From Ceriagrion tenellum (lineage: Eukaryota; Arthropoda; Insecta; Odonata; Coenagrionidae): a stretch of 64,000 nucleotides of DNA. Of this stretch, positions 58,510-64,000 are shown in pieces. The stretch spans positions 59,677,136-59,741,135 of the forward strand of contig OY720632.1 in NCBI GenBank assembly GCA_963169105.1, written 5' to 3'. The position numbers were made by a program, and so were the translations under genes. Every line of letters starts with the position of its first letter. The stretch's first letter is position 1. Under the pieces are notes generated by a model. That model ran no database searches. It worked only from the letters and a program-made list of their open reading frames with translations, and had not been told where the DNA came from.

Positions 58510-58956
58510 TCATATGAGAGAGGTGAGAGTTTTTTGAACGTGTTGAAAAGTGAAGTAAGAATACGGGTCATTAAATGGCAATATTATCAAGTCCATATTT
58601 TTAACAATTTCACTGGATGTTAAAAAATTCCACGATAGATCACTGCGTGAATCAAAACTAGTGAGGACAACTTTGTTGAGCACTTTTAAAAGTCGCTGAC
58701 AGGCAAAGGGTTTTATTTCATCAATATTAGCTGCTAATATACAGTTTGAATCCAGTTCCGAATCCAAAGAGATGAATACAGATGTGTTCTTATCAAGAAA
58801 TTTACCGCATGGATGGTGTACCATTCTTATCCGCAACTGAAGAACCGGGCTGTGAGTCCAAAGTGAAGAGAATTGGACGACTACGAATTTCGTGGGGAAA
58901 GATACTTCGGGAGAGTTAAGGGTTAGTGATGGGTCCAACCTCTCGGGTGCGTACAC
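58510..58956 (-). other. Unassigned 148-codon open frame
   Basis: An ATG-initiated frame of 148 codons in DNA of ordinary composition, unlike the low-complexity islands. The translation is mixed, with hydrophobic and polar residues (MVHHPCGKFLDKNTSVFISL is part of it), but I recognise no family, see no signal peptide, and cannot define splice sites. It might be a single-exon gene, a transposon remnant, or chance. Confidence 0.25.
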
Positions 58957-59500
58957 AAAAAGAGATTCACTCAGGACTCAGCCTCCAACCTCCCCTCCCC
59001 ATTCCAGCTCTATCCCCCCCCAAATATTACCTTACCTACCCTCTCATTCCATCCCCTTCGGCTGAGATGTCTCACTCGGCTGCTCCTTCAACCCTCCCGG
59101 CTGAGCAGCGAAGACCGAATCCACCCCCATTCGGTCGGGACCTTCCCGCAGTCGGCCCACTGCGCCTCTCCTTCCGCACCCGCCGCGGCGTCTCCGCTCT
59201 CAACGAATCCCTAAAAAGAAGCGGCCAGCCGCCCCCCGGCGTCCCCCAACGATCCTCCCTACTCCTCTCTACCCCCTTCCTCTTTCCCCCCTTCCTCTTT
59301 CCCCCCCTTGCCCCTCCCCGCCCCCCATCCCACTCGGGAAGGAGAGGAAGTTTCGGCAGCTCCTCTCACCTCTCCACCTGCTCGCCCCCAATCACCGCCC
59401 CTGGAGGCGGGTCTAAGTGGGTTAGGCCCTTCGCCGCCCCTCACATCTCCCTCGACTCCCATAGCGGCCCTAGGGCATGGGCGGATCTCTAACATCTTCC
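58957..59500 (+). repeat. C-rich island
   Basis: Pyrimidine-rich plus strand with duplicated CCTCTTTCCCCCCTT units at about 59278-59307, then CpG-rich sequence. Frames of up to 188 codons are low-complexity Pro/Ser/Arg. Confidence 0.6.
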
Positions 59501-60150
59501 TATTTCCTTCTTGTCAACGTGGAGAAAACTATATTTCTCTCAATCTATTGGGGGCTGGTCTCAAAGTATTTGGAATGTTGAACTATGTGAATCAGCATCA
59601 GTAGCCCTTATGAATATGAGAGAAATCCGGATCGAAAAATTAAAAACGTATTGTTAGGGTTATTATTTCGCCATTTCTACGTCGATATTTTCCGCTTTTT
59701 GTTCCTCAAGTATCTTCTGTACGCTCACCTTGCTTTGCCTTCAAAAACTTTTCTTGCAAGGAAGTTATAAAGGAGGATTACATCCTTATTTTTGGTGTAA
59801 AATTGATTGCTATTTAATACTTTTGCGAACTCATGTTTTCATTCAACATACAAGACGTTTTTTACTCCATTTTAGTGCGTTTGAAGTCTGTAATTTTGCT
59901 CTTCTCTGAGATCCTACATGTAAAACTGTCAGCCGGGGATGTTTATTTTTTGTGAAAAATATTTTCTCGCTTTTCTTGATCGAATTTTCGCCCCATTCTC
60001 ACGCTCTTAAGGACATGCCTTATCAATGCACGGAAGGCCTTGTAATGTAATTGAATCCTGCCATTTATCTCAATGGTCAATAAACGCTGCGGCTTCTTAC
60101 TGGCAATCTCTTCCATCTTTTATTTCCAGCTCAACGGTAGCTTTAGTAAT
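59501..60150. other. No recognised feature
   Basis: AT-rich spacer. Confidence 0.4.
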
Positions 60151-60485
60151 CGACTCTTCGCACAAATTCCAGTCGTACCCTCGCTCTGGGCTCATCTCCC
60201 TCAATCCCCCCCCCCCAAATAGGCCCCCTCGCAACTCCTCCTCCCCTCTTTCTTGTCTCCCAACTCCACCCCGGCCCACCCACATTACGCGTCGTCCACC
60301 CCTCCCTCCTCCAATCCCGTCCCTCCCCTCTCGCCATCCCTTTCCCCAATCCTCGGACCGTCCTCACCTATCGAGTTCACGTATCATCCTCTCTCCGGAC
60401 TGCACATTTTTTTCACCTCCCTCGCTCTAACCCCCCCCCCCCCCTCCTACTTCCCCTCGCCGTTAGAGACCTGCCACCCGCTTCC
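60151..60485 (+). repeat. C-rich island with long C homopolymer
   Basis: Pyrimidine-rich; contains a C run of about 14 at 60430-60444 and another of about 9 near 60208. Open frames are compositional. Confidence 0.6.
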
Positions 60486-61684
60486 AACAGACACATGAAT
60501 ATTCAGGCGGCTAATAAAGATGGGGTAAACGCAGTCAATGGGGATGGAAAAAAAACGGAAGTCACCCCCGAGCACATGCACTAGCGTGATTCACGGTGGA
60601 TTTGAAAAGTTTCTGCTCCCCTAATCTGATTTATTCGAGTTGAAATTAAAGCACATAAGCTCTAATTACATTTTATTAGCAAACTAAAATGCCTGCGAAA
60701 AAAATATCACCCACGAGTTAAATTGAATGCACGCAAGCTCTCATTAGAGTCTATTAGTAAACAAAAGTACCGGCTAAAATCGAATTTTCCACGATAAGCC
60801 TACTGAGGTGCTTTCAATTATTGGGGGAATTAATGTAAAATAGCCACAAATACCCTAACAGGTATCGAGTGTTTTTCTTCTAATTTAACCTGAGACTAAT
60901 AATTGCAGTCGCAATATAATTCTCTAGAGTATATTTTAATAATATATAGGTACCATGAAACTTCTGTCGCTTAGGAGCAATCTCAATGATAAATATAATG
61001 TATGTTTTATCGATTGTAGCTTCAGAACAAGGTATTAAGAGGTAATATCACATTTATTTAACCTTTCGAAAGGAAACAGAAAACACCGAGTATTATGTTA
61101 TTATCTGTAGTATTGGATGGAAATTCCTTGTGCACGATGGTATTTTATTGAAATAATTGTATATAGAATAATTTCATTTGTCAGCTCTCGGGAGATATAA
61201 CATCGCATTGTATTGTATGGCCTGAAACCGGAGTTTCTGGGTTATGAACCGGTCTCTGGTATTTCGAAATGAATTGAAGTTCATTGTGAATATATGATTA
61301 CATGAGACACTTGGGGCCGATATTGTTATACGATGACGTTATTTATTCCTAGAATGATTAATTATTATTTAGTATGATTATTACGTTGTACCATGAGTAA
61401 CGATCACGTTAACTAAACGTCACCCTGGAGAAATATACAAATGCCCAACTCTCAGTTAACATGAATTCAACTCAGTACCTACGAAGTCTTGTGGTTAACT
61501 ACAACAAGAATTGTAACTGGGCACAAAAATTCCACGCACAAGATTTATTGTTGAAAACGAGTGTGTGGAATATTTTTAAATGTTTCATTTAATTAAAAAA
61601 CCCGTTCCTGCAAGTTACGCCGGACACTACCTCGCGTGTGGGTGTAGGGAAATTCCCATTTTATTTAGGTTATTATGGAGGATA
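60486..61684. other. Intergenic or intronic, nothing recognised
   Basis: AT-rich, no supported feature. Confidence 0.45.
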
Positions 61685-62112
61685 TAACTTATTTATTTTA
61701 TTATTATTAATAAAATAACGTTACAAGTCGACCAATTGGTCGGGTGGTAACATAAAGTGGTTTAACCCAAGTAAATACATAAAAATTACAGTAAAAAAAC
61801 ACAAATTCATGCCAAACACAAAGAAGTAAAAGAAAAGACACATAGAGGAAATAAACCCTTACAATTTAATTTTATTCAACCTTCTCGGTAACGTATTTAA
61901 GTTTTGCGGGAAGGGTTCGAGAACTATCTCTGGTAGACCGTACCAATCCCCTATTCCCCGATGGAGGAAAGATTATTTTATTGTATTTGATAGCTGTCTC
62001 GGAGGCTCTATCTTGTTTATATGGTCTTTCCTTGCCAAATAATGCGGTTTTTAAAAATCGATTTGTGATGTCCCTCCACGCAGGATCATCAATAATATTT
62101 ATTTATCTGAAA
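61685..62112 (-). mobile_element. Retroelement 3' remnant with open frame (unclassified)
   Basis: On the minus strand a frame without ATG runs from about 62110 to a stop near 61880. It includes PAWRDITNRFLKTALFGKE and GLVRSTRDSSRTLPAKL. It is followed by about 190 bases of UTR-like sequence and an A/T tail (TAATAATAATAAAATAAAT) at 61690-61715. A short basic C-terminal frame followed by a TAA-repeat tail fits the 3' end of a non-LTR element, but I cannot name the clade. Confidence 0.4.
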
Positions 62113-62580
62113 AAGTCCCAAAAACGGTACAAAGGCTTACCACATTGGAAGACCAACAAACAAATGCATTAAAAGCATTAACAAAATACAAAAATGATTA
62201 ATGAAAATAGAAAACATAGAAAAGAACAGAAGGACGTGGGCAGGGACTAAACAATAAGTGAACGGGTAGGCACATGGGGCTAATTTGCTCACTTGGTTAG
62301 TGAGGAAGGATTTGAAAGCGGAGGATAGCGAGAAGAGGACAAAGGGAGGGTGAATGCGAAGCCAGGGAGTTGAAAATTTTTGGAAGGCGGTGGAATAGGG
62401 AAAATGGGATATCGAAAGACGAAATTTGGGGATGTTAATAAAACAACTATTTCGTGCGATACGAGGAGGAACTTGAAGTGGAAAGAGAGGAAGAAGGCTA
62501 TTGGTGCGGAGAGTACCACTCCAGATGCTATGAAGAAACTTCATGTCAGAGATTGCATACTTAAAAGGGAGCACGTTTTT
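62085..62580 (-). mobile_element. Probable LINE 3' fragment with 145-codon open frame
   Basis: The minus frame 62574-62137 begins near FKYAISDMKFLHSIWSG and contains LQVPPRIARNSCF and LSSAFKSFLTNQ. These loosely fit the block order of LINE ORF tails (R..SF...W...S..FK). It ends with an AATAAATAAATATTATT tail at 62085-62105 directly against the preceding remnant, suggesting this element inserted there. The match is weak, so the call is tentative. Confidence 0.4.
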
Positions 62581-62612
62581 TAGGGCTAACGGCAGTAACT
62601 AAAGCCCTTGAG

Positions 62613-63246
62613 TAAGGCTGGACGGTTTTCCAATATGTTGGTTCCAATATCAATATTTTTTTTGTAATGGGATTCCAAATCACAATTTACCCTGTATTGG
62701 ATTACCCAATTAATACCCTGTATTGGATATTGGTGGTGGATAAATATTTGTAATTGGAATATTGTATATTGAAGAACCAATATTTTCAATTGGAATATTG
62801 GATTACCAACATTGAGAATTCAAGTATTGAATATTGGACCCCGGCGAGGATGGCGTTCGGAAAGTGCCCTAACCTTTGAAAACAGACGGCGCGCATGGCA
62901 CTCAGTGCAGCACTTCCACCATTATTCGTAGCAATTACTGGGGAAAAGAAGCTTACATTGGCTTACTTGCTTTGTTAACAGACTTTCACATAGTTAATAA
63001 AGTCCCTTTTTCAATGTAACCCCCTTGGCTCTAATGCACTTCTATCACCGTTTTTTGTTTCTTACCTGTTAATATTGCTATGTTCAATATTTTTAAATAT
63101 ACCAATATGTCATATTTCATTATTCCAATAACATGCCGATATTTTCCAATATTCAGTGGTCCAATATAGGTTAATGATATTGGTCCATTTGCAGTATTTT
63201 AAGATATTGAATATTGACATTGGGATTCAAATACCGCCCAGCCCTA
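62613..63246. mobile_element. hAT-type non-autonomous transposon (634 bp) with 8-bp target duplication
   Basis: Ends are TAAGGCTGGACGGT on the left and TAGGGCTGGGCGGT on the inverted right. The element is flanked by perfect 8-bp direct repeats CCCTTGAG at 62605-62612 and 63247-63254, the hallmark of hAT transposition. The outer 200 bp on each side are built of many ATATTGG/CCAATAT-like motifs in both orientations (62630-62840 and 63080-63235), around a central unique part that has no transposase frame. Non-autonomous. Confidence 0.85.
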
Positions 63247-63379
63247 CCCTTGAGTTTGCCTATCCCGAAAGGGAATGGCGTGATAGGAGCGTATGTTCTA
63301 ATATTTACAATCCCCGAGAAGAATTGTCCAACCGAGGTCTGCCACACGATTTCCTCCTAATCTCTTGCGATGCCAGTGC

Positions 63380-63600
63380 CGGAATCTCCCGGATCGTCTC
63401 CTTCGTCCTTTCTTCTCGTCGATCGTTTCCCACGCAGCAAACCCTCCTCCAATTCGGTCCTGGCCCACTCCCCTGACTCGTGTAAACCCCCGCAGTCTCC
63501 CACTCTGTCCCACCCCCCCTCCCCCGGCCTCCCCGCGCAATCCGGGCTCACCTCACACGCAAACCTCTCCTCGCTTTGAATCCGAAAATACGACCAATGG
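63380..63600 (+). repeat. C/T-rich island
   Basis: Pyrimidine-rich, with C runs near 63510-63525. Overlapping open frames on both strands have no recognisable motif. Confidence 0.5.
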
Positions 63601-64000
63601 AATCTCGTGACATTCATTGCTTCTCGTTCGAAGTGATGGTATTTGCGTGCGTATGTGCGCCAAAAGAGGTGAGGAACCAGACTTTCAACCGCAAACTCTG
63701 CCGCTGCCTCCCCAAGAGAGAGAGAGAGAGAGTACCCGGCTCATTTTTTTTTCGCACGACCGCTTGGTTATTGGCTCTCCGTCCATGGGTGTCCGCAAAT
63801 CGTCCCTAAAATCCCCTTCGTGACGACGAAATTTTCACATCCCACTGGGAAATGGGGAGCGGTCTGGAAATTCCTATATCGGGCACCCTCTCCCAAAACC
63901 TGTTCTCTACGGCGACCTAAAGAACTTTAAATTAACCTCGCTGCAAGCCATTGTATTTATTCGTCCGTCTCGCCGAGGATGCGGAAATCGTTTTAACCTT
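63601..64000. other. No recognised gene; (GA)n microsatellite
   Basis: A (GA)n run lies at about 63716-63731. The window ends in ordinary sequence with no gene supported. Confidence 0.45.

Noticed and set aside
1..64000. CRISPR array, rRNA or bacterial operon
   Set aside because: No regularly spaced direct repeats, no rRNA-like sequence and no tightly packed coding frames; the window is eukaryotic.

Overview
The window is eukaryotic nuclear DNA, almost certainly from an invertebrate animal and most likely an arthropod. It is gene-sparse and moderately AT-rich with GC-rich islands, has spliced coding exons with canonical GT/AG signals, and is dense in the 3' ends of non-LTR retrotransposons, tRNA-derived SINEs, hAT-like and piggyBac-like miniature transposons, and foldback repeats. 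I cannot name the species from the sequence. There is no bacterial-style operon, no CRISPR array and no convincing functional tRNA or rRNA gene.

Two host genes are supported, both on the minus strand. (1) 33158..31847 is the first coding exon of a secreted fibroblast growth factor, resembling insect Branchless in its long N-terminal pro-region. It has a strong Kozak ATG, a hydrophobic signal segment, a very Arg-rich linker with furin-type sites, the first strands of the FGF beta-trefoil, and a GTGAGT donor where the trefoil is cut. Its later exons were not found. The GC/CpG-rich block upstream (about 33.2-37.5 kb) is the likely promoter region. (2) 47139..46820 and 46712..46575 are two adjoining exons, with a 107-base intron and matching phase, of a HEAT-repeat nuclear transport receptor resembling importin-13.

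Layout: 0-31 kb is intergenic or intronic DNA with pyrimidine- or purine-rich islands (0-0.6, 6.5-7.2, 14.3-15.0, 16.3-16.7, 24.3-25.3, 26.4-26.8, 27.6-27.9, 29.2-29.8 kb), a 244-bp TTAA-flanked MITE (2.8 kb), foldback repeats (1.0, 4.8, 11.3, 15.6 kb) and a LINE tail (17.2 kb). 31.8-37.5 kb holds the FGF exon and CpG cluster. 37.6-46.2 kb is a repeat cluster: a 559-bp MITE, a LINE end, a SINE, three abutting LINE tails and another foldback. 46.6-47.1 kb holds the importin-like exons. 48.5-57.2 kb holds a 679-bp long-inverted-repeat element, an inverted pair of tRNA-like sequences, LINE tails, the second MITE copy, a piggyBac-like element and a LINE nested inside an antisense LINE with a visible target-site duplication. 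58.9-64 kb has more C-rich tracts, LINE remnants, and a complete 634-bp hAT-type element with a perfect 8-bp target duplication.

The most interesting RNA-level signal is a compact hammerhead ribozyme motif at 4934..4979 in the right arm of an almost perfect palindrome. It has the CTGATGA and GAAA core, a 7-bp stem I, a 5-bp stem II and a minimal self-complementary stem III. This matches the reduced-stem-III hammerheads known from Penelope-like retroelements. Two other foldbacks (1.0 and 45.5 kb) have the same layout with decayed cores.
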